From contig JBBPYR010000289.1 of assembly GCA_038199755.1 (NCBI GenBank), forward strand, positions 1 to 27,723: a stretch of 27,723 nt of DNA, given 5' to 3'. Below are positions 14,654-22,687 of this stretch, piece after piece. Source of the DNA: JBBPYR01 sp038199755. Lineage in GTDB: Bacteria; Chloroflexota; Ktedonobacteria; Ktedonobacterales; Ktedonobacteraceae. Below the pieces are notes generated by a model that saw only the letters and a program-made list of their open reading frames with translations, did not search any database and had not been told where the DNA came from. The position numbers were made by a program, and so were the translations under genes. Within the stretch, counting starts at the first letter, position 1, and the number at the start of each line of letters is the position of its first letter.

Positions 14654-16018
14654 ATGACCAGAGATTTCAATAAGCAACCGCGCAATGACTCGCGTCCGTC
14701 ATTTCGCAAACCACCCTCCGGCAGGAATGGAGAAGAGCGAGCCTCACGTCCTGCTCGACCTCGTCTTAACCGCGAAATAGTAGACCGCGCCTGGGAATCG
14801 GGCGCCCCACAAAATCACGCGGATTATCGTTCACGCAGCAACACTACCAATGGACAGGCACCCCAAAATGGCCGCCGCAGCTACAGCGATGGTCAGAAGC
14901 CTGCATATCCTTCACAGCATGGTCGTACTGAAAACAGACCATACGGCAATCGTACCAACACGAACAACTACCAGAATCGTGATAATGATCGTTTTGGTAG
15001 ACGCTCTGACGACAACTCTCAGGACAGGCGTCCTCGCTCGTTCGATTCAGATCGACGCCCCCAGAACCCACGCTTCGGTGATCGTCGCGGCTACTCAGAT
15101 GGGCCAAACGACAGAAACGAAGCCAATAGGACGAATACTGTACGTCCTCCCTATCAGAACAACTATCGTGACAATAGCTCTTCACAAGGCCCTGATAGAC
15201 GCAATCAGGACCGCCCATTTAATGGACCACGCCGCGATTTTGAGCGCGATTCACGTGGACCCAATCGTTTTAGCGGCAATCGTGATGAGCGGCCTGCTCG
15301 TGGTGGCTATCAAGGTCAGCAACCAACTCGCGGTGGCTATCAAGGTCAGCAACCAACTCGCGGTGGCTACCAAGATCAGCGACCAACTCGTGGTGGCTAC
15401 CAAGATCAGCGGTCTGGGCCTGCTCGTGGTGGCTATCAAGGTCAGCGACCGACTCGTCCATACGGCCAAGAGCAACCAGCTCGCCAAAAGTTTGACGATA
15501 CATTGTTTGAAGGAGACTACGAAGGCGTTGGGCAAGAGCGCACACCCGATAGTCGTCTAGCACGTACCGAGCGTCCCGAACGCACGGACCGTCCCAATCG
15601 TGACACATTCAACCACAGCGGCAAGCCCGATGCGGAGGAACGCCATGTGACACGCCTTCCCGATGGGCGTGTGTTAAAAGGGCCTCGCCCGGTACAGCGG
15701 AAAAACGCCGACTTCTGGAACGAGATTGCAGAGGACACTGATGGCTTGCTCAATCAAGTTCAGGTGCCTATCCCAGACGCTGCTGAGGAGCCAGAAGACG
15801 ACGCTACTACTGATGAGCAAGCAACTCTTGAAACAACAGAGGAGTTGGCTACGGGGACAGAGGGAAAAGCGGTTCGCAAGCCACGTAATCGCGTTGCCAG
15901 TGCCGTTGCACGTAACAAGAAAGCCGCCGCTGCGAAGAAACCGCGTTCAACCGGTCCTAGACCGTCCCAGCGTGGTTTCAAGTGGCCTAGTGCGCCTAGC
16001 GAAAGCGAAAGCGAATAA
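14654..16018 (+). CDS. Arg/Gly/Asn/Gln-rich disordered protein with RGG-type repeats
   Basis: This protein of about 454 residues has no visible globular domain for most of its length. Residues about 1-210 are rich in Arg, Asn, Asp, Ser and Gly (RNNDR, DRRPQNPRFGDRRG). Then come five repeats of R-G-G-Y-Q-G/D-Q-Q/R-P-T, similar to eukaryotic RGG boxes that bind RNA. A more conserved-looking stretch, RLPDGRVLKGPRPVQRKNADFWNE, is followed by an acidic segment and a Lys/Arg-rich tail. There is no signal or membrane helix, so a cytoplasmic nucleic-acid-binding or condensate-forming role is inferred. The start is uncertain: ATG at 14654 has AAAGGA only 3 bases before it, and an in-frame GTG at 14642 has a weak site. 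A third frame is also open across 14850-15560 because of the biased composition. Confidence 0.75.
   Translation: MTRDFNKQPRNDSRPSFRKPPSGRNGEERASRPARPRLNREIVDRAWESGAPQNHADYRSRSNTTNGQAPQNGRRSYSDGQKPAYPSQHGRTENRPYGNRTNTNNYQNRDNDRFGRRSDDNSQDRRPRSFDSDRRPQNPRFGDRRGYSDGPNDRNEANRTNTVRPPYQNNYRDNSSSQGPDRRNQDRPFNGPRRDFERDSRGPNRFSGNRDERPARGGYQGQQPTRGGYQGQQPTRGGYQDQRPTRGGYQDQRSGPARGGYQGQRPTRPYGQEQPARQKFDDTLFEGDYEGVGQERTPDSRLARTERPERTDRPNRDTFNHSGKPDAEERHVTRLPDGRVLKGPRPVQRKNADFWNEIAEDTDGLLNQVQVPIPDAAEEPEDDATTDEQATLETTEELATGTEGKAVRKPRNRVASAVARNKKAAAAKKPRSTGPRPSQRGFKWPSAPSESESE
15292..15456 (+). repeat. 30-bp in-frame tandem repeats in the RGG-like gene
   Basis: Near-identical 30-bp units lie at 15301-15330, 15331-15360 and 15361-15390, then 15391-15411, a 15-bp interruption, and 15427-15456. 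Each encodes a ten-residue RGGYQ-containing unit. Differences are mostly synonymous or Gly/Asp and Gln/Arg swaps, showing recent expansion under protein-level constraint. Confidence 0.9.
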
Positions 16019-16072
16019 CCAGCACTAGATCGCGCTATCCCATCTGCTAGCAAGTATGCTCGATTACCCGCA

Positions 16073-16129
16073 TGAAAAGCGGCAATTCGTGTTGCAAACT
16101 ACGTTTGTAGCACGAATTGCCGCTTTTCA
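16073..16129. terminator. 27-bp-stem terminator after the RGG-like gene
   Basis: Arms 16073-16099 and 16103-16129 pair completely (two G-U pairs) around a 3-base loop TAC. A4 and T4 tracts lie inside the stem ends (TGAAAAGCGGC and GCCGCTTTTCA), which suits termination on either strand. Confidence 0.8.
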
Positions 16130-16184
16130 CGCCGATATACAGGCTTATTTGCCTACGATAAGCTAGCATTTCGCAACAAGAACT

Positions 16185-16193
16185 TGATACAAT
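16185..16193 (+). promoter_or_regulatory. Extended -10 promoter element of the radical SAM gene
   Basis: TGATACAAT lies 51 bp before the ATG, after the preceding terminator; no clear -35. It is the third exact copy of this 9-mer at a promoter position in the window. Confidence 0.55.
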
Positions 16194-16244
16194 GTTGATT
16201 ACGACATCACGACGTTTGCTCACGGTAGCGGAGTAATTATCACC

Positions 16245-17189
16245 ATGCTTTATCCGAGTTATCTCAATCTCTATGAAACGGGCGAGCTAGCAGAACGGGC
16301 CGCAACTGCCTGGGAAGTATTACGCAGTTGCACCATCTGCCCACAAAACTGCGGATGCAACCGCATTGCCGGAAAAACCGGCGTTTGCCACTCTGGGACA
16401 GAGGCCATTGTTGCCTCCTGGAACGTTCATCGCCGCGAGGAGCCACCGATTAGCGGCACACAAGGCGCAGGCACCATTTTCTTTGGCTATTGTCAGGCAC
16501 GCTGCACCTATTGCCAAAATTTCTCTCTGAGCCAGGGCGGGCTTGGGCATCGCGTTGGGCCAGAACGCTTGGCCGATATGATGCTCTATTTGCAAAAGAA
16601 ACGCTGCCATAATCTCGACCTTGTGACGCCAACACACTTTGTGCCACAAATTTTAGCTGCGCTAGTCGTGGCTTGTGCGAAGGGATTACGCTTGCCAATT
16701 GTTTATAACTGTGCGGGCTACGAAAATCTGGCGACGTTACAATTACTGGATGGCGTGGTTGACATCTATCTACCTGATGCCAAGTATGCCGATAATAAAA
16801 ACGCCCTTCGTACCTCGAAAATGCCAAAGTATGTTGACTACAATCAGGCAACATTGCGCGAAATGTATCGCCAAGTAGGGCCATTACAACTTGATGAAGT
16901 GGGCATTGCACGTCGTGGCCTGCTCATTCGTCACCTTGTGATGCCTGAAGACATTTCTGGCACCAGAGATGTTTTACGTTGGATAGCGCAAGAACTGGGG
17001 CCGGATACGCCAATCAGTTTGATGGACCAGTACTTTCCCGCCTGGAAAGCGGTCAATGATCCCATTCTTAATCGTCGTCTCTCCTGGCAAGAATATCGAA
17101 CCGCCCTTGATGCGCTGGACGAATTTAACTTTACCGAGGGGTATGTCCAGGAGGACCTGATTGAGGTTGATACAACGTCTACTTTATGA
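16245..17189 (+). CDS. Radical SAM protein, PflA/PflX-like
   Basis: This 314-residue radical SAM enzyme binds a 4Fe-4S cluster through C83, C87 and C90 (GYCQARCTYCQN). A second Cys group precedes it (C29, C32, C36, C38, C48; CTICPQNCGCNR then GKTGVC), as in the PflX group of pyruvate formate-lyase-activating-enzyme relatives. Later segments VTPTHFVPQI, YNCAGYE, VDIYLPDAKY and ISLMDQYFPAWKA are also typical of that group. The glycyl radical partner, if any, is not in the window, and many PflX proteins have no known substrate. GGAG sits 12 bases before the ATG. It has its own promoter and does not obviously belong with the menaquinone genes that follow. Confidence 0.88.
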   Translation: MLYPSYLNLYETGELAERAATAWEVLRSCTICPQNCGCNRIAGKTGVCHSGTEAIVASWNVHRREEPPISGTQGAGTIFFGYCQARCTYCQNFSLSQGGLGHRVGPERLADMMLYLQKKRCHNLDLVTPTHFVPQILAALVVACAKGLRLPIVYNCAGYENLATLQLLDGVVDIYLPDAKYADNKNALRTSKMPKYVDYNQATLREMYRQVGPLQLDEVGIARRGLLIRHLVMPEDISGTRDVLRWIAQELGPDTPISLMDQYFPAWKAVNDPILNRRLSWQEYRTALDALDEFNFTEGYVQEDLIEVDTTSTL

Positions 17190-17400
17190 TATTCATTTTA
17201 TTCTAATCATGCGATGGTACGCCTGTCAGCAGTTGGACATGGCGCGCTATAATCTGAAAAGAGACAACTACTATACGTCTTTTTGAGAACTGGTTTTGCC
17301 TATCTGATATGGGCAACAGCTCTCCTTCACGTGCCATTTATGATTGCTACCGCACCTGGTCACGTGTCCATAGGCGTGCGAAATGGAGAAAGAATCCTTT

Positions 17401-18390
17401 ATGAAAACAACGGCCACGTTGAGCCAACTGTTTGCTGGTATCCAGGATGATCTCGATCAAGTGGATGCGACCTTCCAGGAGCGAGCAACGTCTGGACTCG
17501 ATATACTGCATTCTGCTTCTATGCACGTGCTTGGATCACAAGGAAAACGTTTAAGAACGGCACTCACACTGCTTTCAGGGAAACTCAACACGTATCATTT
17601 TGACAAATTGCTGCCGTTAAGTGTAGCTTTTGAGATGACCCACCTTGCCACCCTTATCCATGATGATATTGTAGATGAAGCGACCACGCGCCGTGGCCAC
17701 CCCACGGTCAATTCCCTCTGGGGTGATAAGATCGCGATCTTGCTCGGCGACTACTACTTCGCGAAAACAGCAGGGTTAATTGCAGATATTGAAGATCATC
17801 GCATCGACCGACTCTTCTCGGATACCGTTGCCACGGTGTGCGAAGGCACAATTCTTGAAATGATGACCGCGAAGAATGTCGATTTGTCAATTGAAACATA
17901 CTATAAGAAAACTAGCAGCAAAACAGCATGCTTGATTGCAGCTTGTAGCAAAGGTGGTGCCATCCTGAGCGATGCCACTGATGAGCAGATTGAATTCTTA
18001 TATCAATATGGCCTGAACTTGGGCATAGCCTTTCAGATTATTGACGATATATTAGACTACACGGAAGACCAAACCACGATTGGCAAGCCAGCTGGAAACG
18101 ACCTGCGCCAGGGCATGGTCACGCTCCCCTTGATTTATGCCCTACAGGACCCTTCCACGAACGGGCAATACCAGCAAGTCAGTAAACTATTGCGTGAGGA
18201 TACTCATAGCGAAGAAGAAATACGTTCCGTGGTGGATTGGGTCACGCAGGGATATGGCGTCAAACGTTCGTTGACGGATGCCTATGCATATGGCAGTAAA
18301 GCGCGTGAAGCACTGTATCACTTCCCGGCCTCCTATAACCGCGATATATTGGACGAGCTGATTGACTTTGTGGTATCACGCAAACAATAG
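17401..18390 (+). CDS. Long-chain trans-polyprenyl diphosphate synthase
   Basis: Adds isopentenyl diphosphate units to an allylic diphosphate, making the isoprenoid tail for quinones. The 329 residues contain GKRLR (48-52), the first Asp-rich motif D88-D-I-V-D92 and the second D215-D-I-L-D219. The fifth residue before the first motif is Ala83; a small residue there is known to allow long products, so hepta- to nonaprenyl is likely. I start at the ATG at 17401, with GGAGAAAG upstream. An in-frame ATG 18 bases earlier has no ribosome site. The MenG-like methyltransferase gene begins about 100 bp downstream, so the pair probably serves menaquinone synthesis. A TATAAT at 17248-17253 may be its -10 but has no partner -35. 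Confidence 0.93.
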   Translation: MKTTATLSQLFAGIQDDLDQVDATFQERATSGLDILHSASMHVLGSQGKRLRTALTLLSGKLNTYHFDKLLPLSVAFEMTHLATLIHDDIVDEATTRRGHPTVNSLWGDKIAILLGDYYFAKTAGLIADIEDHRIDRLFSDTVATVCEGTILEMMTAKNVDLSIETYYKKTSSKTACLIAACSKGGAILSDATDEQIEFLYQYGLNLGIAFQIIDDILDYTEDQTTIGKPAGNDLRQGMVTLPLIYALQDPSTNGQYQQVSKLLREDTHSEEEIRSVVDWVTQGYGVKRSLTDAYAYGSKAREALYHFPASYNRDILDELIDFVVSRKQ

Positions 18391-18491
18391 TGGATCATTC
18401 CTTACAAGCCACCTGAGCGGAGCTAGCGCGCAGCGCGTTGGTGGTTTGAATAACAGACAAGCAAACAAGCTGAAGCGTGCAGAGGAATTTT

Positions 18492-19244
18492 ATGACTACC
18501 AGAACATCTCTTGAGGAAAAATTTCAGACCACGGGCGGCAAACGGCCCTATGTCCAACGCCTGTTCGGGCGTATAGCCCGCGTATATGATCTTATGAATC
18601 GCCTGATGAGCTTGGGGCTGGATGGCTCTTGGCGTGCATTTGCGGCACGTCAACTCGCACTAGCCAGTGGAGAAACAGGCCTTGACTTGGGTGCAGGCAC
18701 AGGTGATCTTTCGATTGCGGTCATCCGTCGTTCCGGGCCAGGGACACATATGATTGGCATGGATATCACACCGGAAATGCTGGACCAGGGGCGGATAAAA
18801 CTAGCCCGCATGGGTCTTGAAGATCGTATTGAGCTACGAGAAGGTGACGCGGAACACATCAATCTGCCCGATAACAGTGTCGATGGGTGTTGCTCCGCCT
18901 TCACAGTGCGTAACCTGACCGACATTCGCCAGGGCTTCCATGAGATGCTACGCGTTGTCCGCCCTGGCGGTCGCGTGGTGTGCCTGGAGATCAGCCACCC
19001 ACCGGGCAAAATTTTTGGGACACTCTTTCATTTTTACTTCTATAAATTTGCGCCACTCTTCGGCACGATTCTTGGTAAGGCCTTTGAGGAGTATAACTAC
19101 CTGCCCAACTCGCTTACCACATTTCCTGATGCCCCCACATTACAACACATGATGGAGGAAACGGGCTGGCACGATGTGCGTTTTCATCGTCTCAATGCTG
19201 GCATCGTCGCCGTACATGTAGGTACAAAACCAAGCTTAACATAG
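18492..19244 (+). CDS. menG: Demethylmenaquinone methyltransferase (MenG/UbiE family)
   Basis: SAM-dependent C-methylation of demethylmenaquinone, the last step of classical menaquinone synthesis. The 250 residues include the family N-terminal signature IARVYDLMNRLMSLGLDGSWR-type segment (about 28-48), the SAM-binding motif LDLGAGTGDLS (64-74), AFTVRNLTDIRQGFHEM, and the C-terminal YNYLPNSLTTFPDAPTL. The ATG at 18492 has AGAGGA 6 bases before it, while an upstream in-frame GTG at 18477 has no such site. It follows the polyprenyl synthase on the same strand. Between them, a GC-rich hairpin (CCACC at 18409, GGTGG at 18440) might attenuate. UbiE (ubiquinone) is unlikely in Chloroflexota. Confidence 0.94.
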   Translation: MTTRTSLEEKFQTTGGKRPYVQRLFGRIARVYDLMNRLMSLGLDGSWRAFAARQLALASGETGLDLGAGTGDLSIAVIRRSGPGTHMIGMDITPEMLDQGRIKLARMGLEDRIELREGDAEHINLPDNSVDGCCSAFTVRNLTDIRQGFHEMLRVVRPGGRVVCLEISHPPGKIFGTLFHFYFYKFAPLFGTILGKAFEEYNYLPNSLTTFPDAPTLQHMMEETGWHDVRFHRLNAGIVAVHVGTKPSLT

Positions 19245-19246
19245 GT

Positions 19247-19288
19247 CAGCAAGAAGGGCCAAGCGCATGCGCTTGGCCCTTCTTGCTG
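19247..19288. terminator. 42-bp perfect palindrome, bidirectional terminator
   Basis: Bases 19247-19267 are the exact reverse complement of 19268-19288, with no loop bases in the middle (GCGCATGCGC centre). It lies between the convergent MenG and pseudokinase genes. It lacks a true T tract on either side (TTCTTGCT only), so it may also be a protein or cruciform site. Confidence 0.65.
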
Positions 19289-19314
19289 CTCTGGGAGAAC
19301 CAGCTGTAAATCGG

Positions 19315-21300
19315 TTATATGATACCGCGACCTATCACAACGAGGAGCAAAAGAACTGCCAGGATACCAGCTATCCAGAGAGTAGCCATTAGTGTATCAT
19401 TGCGCGCCTCTAGCGGGGGAAGCTCGTCAATCGCGGGCATGAGCACCTGTCGGTCTAGTTCAACTCCATCATCGAGCACAGCCGAGGCCATCATATTTGG
19501 TAAAAGCTTTGAGACACCCTCGGCCATTGACGCACCAGCAGCTCCGTTCTGCATCGCCATCGCCGCCGTATCAGGGCGTCTCATCGGCGTTGGTGTATCC
19601 CCCCTGTAGCCTCGTGGCGCGACACTACCACTCACTGAGCGCATTGAGAGCAACGCTTGTCGCACTTCGGCAGGATATTGGTAGCGTTGTTCCGCCAAAG
19701 GTCGTAGCCCTTTTGCCAAAATTGCCTCAAACTGGGGCGACACATTCGGATTGAGACGCTGAGCAGAGAGAATGAGGCCATCGGTGGCGACAGGCATGCT
19801 TCCAGTCACGGCGTGATAGGCTGTTGCCAGCAAAGAGTAAAGATCGCAGGCACCGTTAACCTGTCCACGTGCAAATTCGGGGGCGGTATAGATGGAAAGG
19901 CGAGAACGATCAACACCAGAGGCGATTTGTGCAACATCACCAGCCAGAATAATGGAGAAGTGTGTCAGGATATAGTTCCCTTGCGTACCTGACTCAATGA
20001 TGTGATCAGGGCTGATCAAGCCGTGTACTAGGGGTGGAGATTGTTGTGCTAATAAATCCAGCACATCTAGCATTTGCAAGCAGCACTCTATCACCTCTTG
20101 CTCGGGAATAGCCCGCCCAGTACGACGCATACGTGCAATGAGCGACTCACCGTCCACTGGCTCAAACACGAAGAAGTTTCGTCCCCATTCGCTGAAAACA
20201 TCCCAGAGCGTAGGGATATGGGGATGGCGACCCGCAGAGGTGAGGGCAATGGTCGCAGACCTGAGCATGGACTGTGCCTTCATAGAATTATTTTCAGGTA
20301 CAACAACCTCATATAATACGACCTGAGCACCACCCTTTTGTGCGTCCTGTGCAAGCCAGGTTGTCTCATGCATACTCTGATGCCACTCTTGTGCCTGTTG
20401 CAGCTCTTGCAAACGATAACGGCCACCGCGCAGCATTGTTCCTGGTGCTAGTGTGCGCTGTGTGTCTACTGGTGCGCTTCGCTGCCCCTGTGGCCCTTGC
20501 GATACCGTCTGATTGCCTTGTGGCCAATCTGTGCCAGAACGCGGTCGCTGTGTTGTCGATTCGGAAACGAGACGGCGTGAGCGCAGGGGAGAGGACGGGG
20601 TATTCATTCCTAACTGATCGGTTGAACGTGTCGGTGGCGCGGGAGTTGGGGGTATATTTCCTACGGAGAATCCATTAGTGTTCACACCACCATTGCGTGT
20701 CTCACGCGCCGCAACTTGATTGCGAGGTAAACCATTGCCATTCGCAGGTGAACTGGAAAAACCATTAGAGCTTATCGCAGTATTGGCAGAATTAGCAGGA
20801 TTCGTCGGACGAATGGAACGGGGCATGGAGCCAAACGGTGGCAACGATGGGTTCGACGAGCTTGATGATGGCAATGATGGGTTTGATGGGCTAGAAGGAA
20901 AGCTTGTATTCTGGTGCGATGGCGGAACGGAAGAAAAGAACGATTGAGAGTCTTGCACTCGTGGTGTTGATGGAACCGGGCCTTGTGAAGGCGGCGAAGA
21001 CATAGATTGCCCATTCTGCGTTTCTTGCAAGGGCTTACGGGGCATTGTTGAGGGAGAAGGTGTACGTGGCGCGTTTGTCATATTTGACATGTCTGCCATA
21101 CGCGTGGACGTTGGATACGTCCCTTGTCGCGACTGCGGTTGAACACTCGGCATAGAGCCAGATGCCGATGAATTATTTCTTGATGATTGAGAGGCCCTGC
21201 GTGAAGCACCCATGTTTCCTGGCAGCCGTACAATCAGGCCGCACTGTCCACAAGGACTTTTACTTACATCCCAGTCATTACCACACCGTGGACAAGTCAT
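19315..21300 (-). CDS. Zinc-ribbon, membrane-anchored protein-kinase-like protein with degenerate catalytic residues (pseudokinase)
   Basis: This 661-residue protein has a zinc ribbon (C3, C6, C17, C20), then about 260 residues rich in Ser, Pro, Asn and Gln. A protein-kinase-like domain spans about 294-555, and a C-terminal membrane helix about 637-658. Fold markers are RYRLQEL, the APE motif (YTAPEFARG, 471-479), ACDLYSLLATAYHAVTGSMP (484-503) and RYQYPAEVRQAL. Catalytic residues are lost: the VAIK lysine position reads V-V-L-Y, HRDLKPxN reads HGLISPDH (426-433), and DFG reads HFS (447-449). It should therefore bind, not phosphorylate. GGGGG precedes the ATG. The kinase domain lies before the membrane helix, so it and the zinc ribbon face the cytoplasm. 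Partners are unknown. Confidence 0.85.
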   Translation of the reverse strand: MTCPRCGNDWDVSKSPCGQCGLIVRLPGNMGASRRASQSSRNNSSASGSMPSVQPQSRQGTYPTSTRMADMSNMTNAPRTPSPSTMPRKPLQETQNGQSMSSPPSQGPVPSTPRVQDSQSFFSSVPPSHQNTSFPSSPSNPSLPSSSSSNPSLPPFGSMPRSIRPTNPANSANTAISSNGFSSSPANGNGLPRNQVAARETRNGGVNTNGFSVGNIPPTPAPPTRSTDQLGMNTPSSPLRSRRLVSESTTQRPRSGTDWPQGNQTVSQGPQGQRSAPVDTQRTLAPGTMLRGGRYRLQELQQAQEWHQSMHETTWLAQDAQKGGAQVVLYEVVVPENNSMKAQSMLRSATIALTSAGRHPHIPTLWDVFSEWGRNFFVFEPVDGESLIARMRRTGRAIPEQEVIECCLQMLDVLDLLAQQSPPLVHGLISPDHIIESGTQGNYILTHFSIILAGDVAQIASGVDRSRLSIYTAPEFARGQVNGACDLYSLLATAYHAVTGSMPVATDGLILSAQRLNPNVSPQFEAILAKGLRPLAEQRYQYPAEVRQALLSMRSVSGSVAPRGYRGDTPTPMRRPDTAAMAMQNGAAGASMAEGVSKLLPNMMASAVLDDGVELDRQVLMPAIDELPPLEARNDTLMATLWIAGILAVLLLLVVIGRGII

Positions 21301-21401
21301 AAAGCCCCCTTCTCTCTGCTCTCGTCATTGGCACACAAATTACCCATGTAGGCAATGCCTCTTTGAACAGAGTTTCCTTCTATCAAAAATAGTAAAATAT
21401 G

Positions 21402-21441
21402 AGCACTACGTTTTTCACCAAAGGAACCTAAACGTAGTGCT
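21402..21441. repeat. 12-bp inverted repeat in the pseudokinase leader
   Basis: AGCACTACGTTT (21402-21413) and AAACGTAGTGCT (21430-21441) are exact inverted copies with a 16-base spacer. In the leftward transcript this is a stable stem about 100 bases before the start codon. No T tract follows directly, so it is not an obvious terminator. Confidence 0.6.
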
Positions 21442-21521
21442 AAATGGAGATCTACCACTGACACGATTATTTCCTGTGCAACATTACATCTTCAGAGTGC
21501 AGATAGTACAAGTACGCCCAA

Positions 21522-21551
21522 AGTATAGTCTACCTGATAAAGATGTGTCAA
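21522..21551 (-). promoter_or_regulatory. Sigma-70-type promoter of the pseudokinase gene
   Basis: On the minus strand TTGACA (21551 to 21546) and TATACT (21527 to 21522) are 18 bp apart. Transcription should start near 21515. The -35 is perfect and the -10 has one deviation. Confidence 0.75.
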
Positions 21552-21627
21552 TATGAAAAGACGCAGATAAGTCATTTGTGCTATCCCTGTTTTTCTTTTG
21601 ACACTAAGCTGCCCTCACAATGGCCTG

Positions 21628-22035
21628 TCATCGTTTTGGGACATTGCGCCCAATGGGAGCAAGAGAGCCTAAGAAGCCCTCCAATGCTTTTGCCAGTTCG
21701 TAGAGTTGTGTTGCCTCGACGACCGATACCTCATGACCTGCATGCGCGACATGATACAGCATCTGGATGGCGGGATGCTTTGTTGCAGGCACGATTTCGG
21801 TGTGTGTGCTACCCAATAGAGAAGCGCGCATCGCATCTACACTGGCATTGACCTGTTCCAGGTTCGCGATATCGATAAAGCTCGTCGCCTTGGGCTGGCT
21901 GCTCTGTTTGTTCGCGTTATGATTGACTTCCCATTGACGGCGGGCGGATTTGCCCGCGGCGCAAAAACAAAATTCAGGATTGCTAGCATCGGAGTTTCGT
22001 AATCCAGTATCATCGCAAATAGGGCAAATCGGCAT
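21628..22035 (-). CDS. Small Cys-cluster protein of unknown function
   Basis: I do not recognise this 135-residue protein. The N-terminus has a probable metal site: C4 and C7 (CPICDDTG), then C23 and C25 (FCFCAAGK). The rest is mainly helical, with an N-rich linker (about 38-47) and a C-terminal helix pair (DAMRASLLG and VVEATQLYELAKALEGFLG). There is no signal or membrane segment. AGGAGG lies 7 bases before the ATG, a strong site. It starts 17 bases after the Nudix gene stop, so the two form an operon. The C4-type opening resembles zinc sites of DnaJ-like (CxxCxG) modules, but only one full unit is present. Confidence 0.7.
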   Translation of the reverse strand: MPICPICDDTGLRNSDASNPEFCFCAAGKSARRQWEVNHNANKQSSQPKATSFIDIANLEQVNASVDAMRASLLGSTHTEIVPATKHPAIQMLYHVAHAGHEVSVVEATQLYELAKALEGFLGSLAPIGRNVPKR

Positions 22036-22052
22036 ATTATGCCTCCTCTGTT

Positions 22053-22517
22053 TCAGGAAAATCGCAGATTTCCACTTAAATAGTCCTTTACCATCTCTTC
22101 ACAATCAAAGGCCATATGCCCAAATACCTCGTCCGGCGTACGCCAGCATGTCTTTCCTTCATTTGAGCCATGCTCTTCTCCCTCAAGAATGGAGCCGCTA
22201 TAGGCTAAAGCGACCGCACGAAAGCGTGGATCTCGCTGCCTATCTGAGTATACTCCTACAAAGCCCTTGAGTGCCACTGTATATCCTGTCTCTTCCCGCG
22301 CCTCACGCACTACGCAGGCTTCCACTGTCTCATCATAGCGCACAATTCCCCCCGGAATGGTATAACCCAGACTATCGGAACGGTTCACCAGCAGTATTTT
22401 TCCCTCGCGCTCAACAATCACACATGCACTGAGAATAGGTGAGATTTGGCCCAGCGTAAGAAGAGCGATGATACGAAAAATAATACCCGCCAACCAACCC
22501 TTGATCTTTTCTTTCAT
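22053..22517 (-). CDS. Nudix hydrolase with hydrophobic N-terminus
   Basis: Nudix enzymes hydrolyse nucleoside diphosphates linked to another group, often to remove damaged nucleotides. The 154 residues carry a complete Nudix box, G57-x5-E63-x7-R71-E72-x-x-E75-E76-x-G78, with all metal-binding Glu residues. Residues about 8-31 are hydrophobic (LAGIIFRIIALLTLGQISPIL) and could contact the membrane, which is unusual in the family. AAGGA precedes the ATG. The substrate cannot be told from sequence. It is the first gene of a two-gene unit with the Cys-cluster protein. Confidence 0.88.
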   Translation of the reverse strand: MKEKIKGWLAGIIFRIIALLTLGQISPILSACVIVEREGKILLVNRSDSLGYTIPGGIVRYDETVEACVVREAREETGYTVALKGFVGVYSDRQRDPRFRAVALAYSGSILEGEEHGSNEGKTCWRTPDEVFGHMAFDCEEMVKDYLSGNLRFS

Positions 22518-22687
22518 GAAAAACTTATCCTTCTAGCTGTTTCGCCTTCTGCTGTAGTATAAAGGTTAGCCTTACAGTTTGACAAGAGCAAGTCCTTCTG
22601 TAACTTCCCTGCGTATCGTTCTTCATAAGCTGTACATCATTCCCTCAAACGACTGTGCCAAGAAGTGCCTCTATTGATACCTTGCGA
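22518..22687. other. Intergenic region between Nudix gene and kinase relic
   Basis: This 170-bp stretch should contain the leftward promoter of the Nudix operon. I see no clear hexamer pair, hairpin or reading frame in it. Confidence 0.4.

Larger units (their letters stand above)
21301..21627 (-). other. Promoter and leader of the pseudokinase gene (327 bp)
   Basis: No gene is seen here. Leftward it holds a good promoter (21522-21551), then a leader of about 215 bases with a 12-bp hairpin (21402-21441) and a small palindrome AGGCATTGCCT (21350-21360). GTGTCAA at 21545 and TTGACAC at 21598 form a further inverted pair; the first overlaps the -35. Confidence 0.6.

Noticed and set aside
15292..15456. 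30-bp repeats as a CRISPR array
   Set aside because: Units are contiguous, in frame, and encode a regular peptide; there are no spacers.
14850..15560. 236-codon second frame inside the RGG-like gene
   Set aside because: It arises from the biased codon composition and repeats. The first frame continues beyond both ends, gives coherent repeats and a stop followed by a terminator.
17233..17253. TTGGAC and TATAAT as a promoter pair for the polyprenyl synthase
   Set aside because: They are only 9 bp apart, which cannot form a sigma-70 promoter; TATAAT alone is weak evidence.
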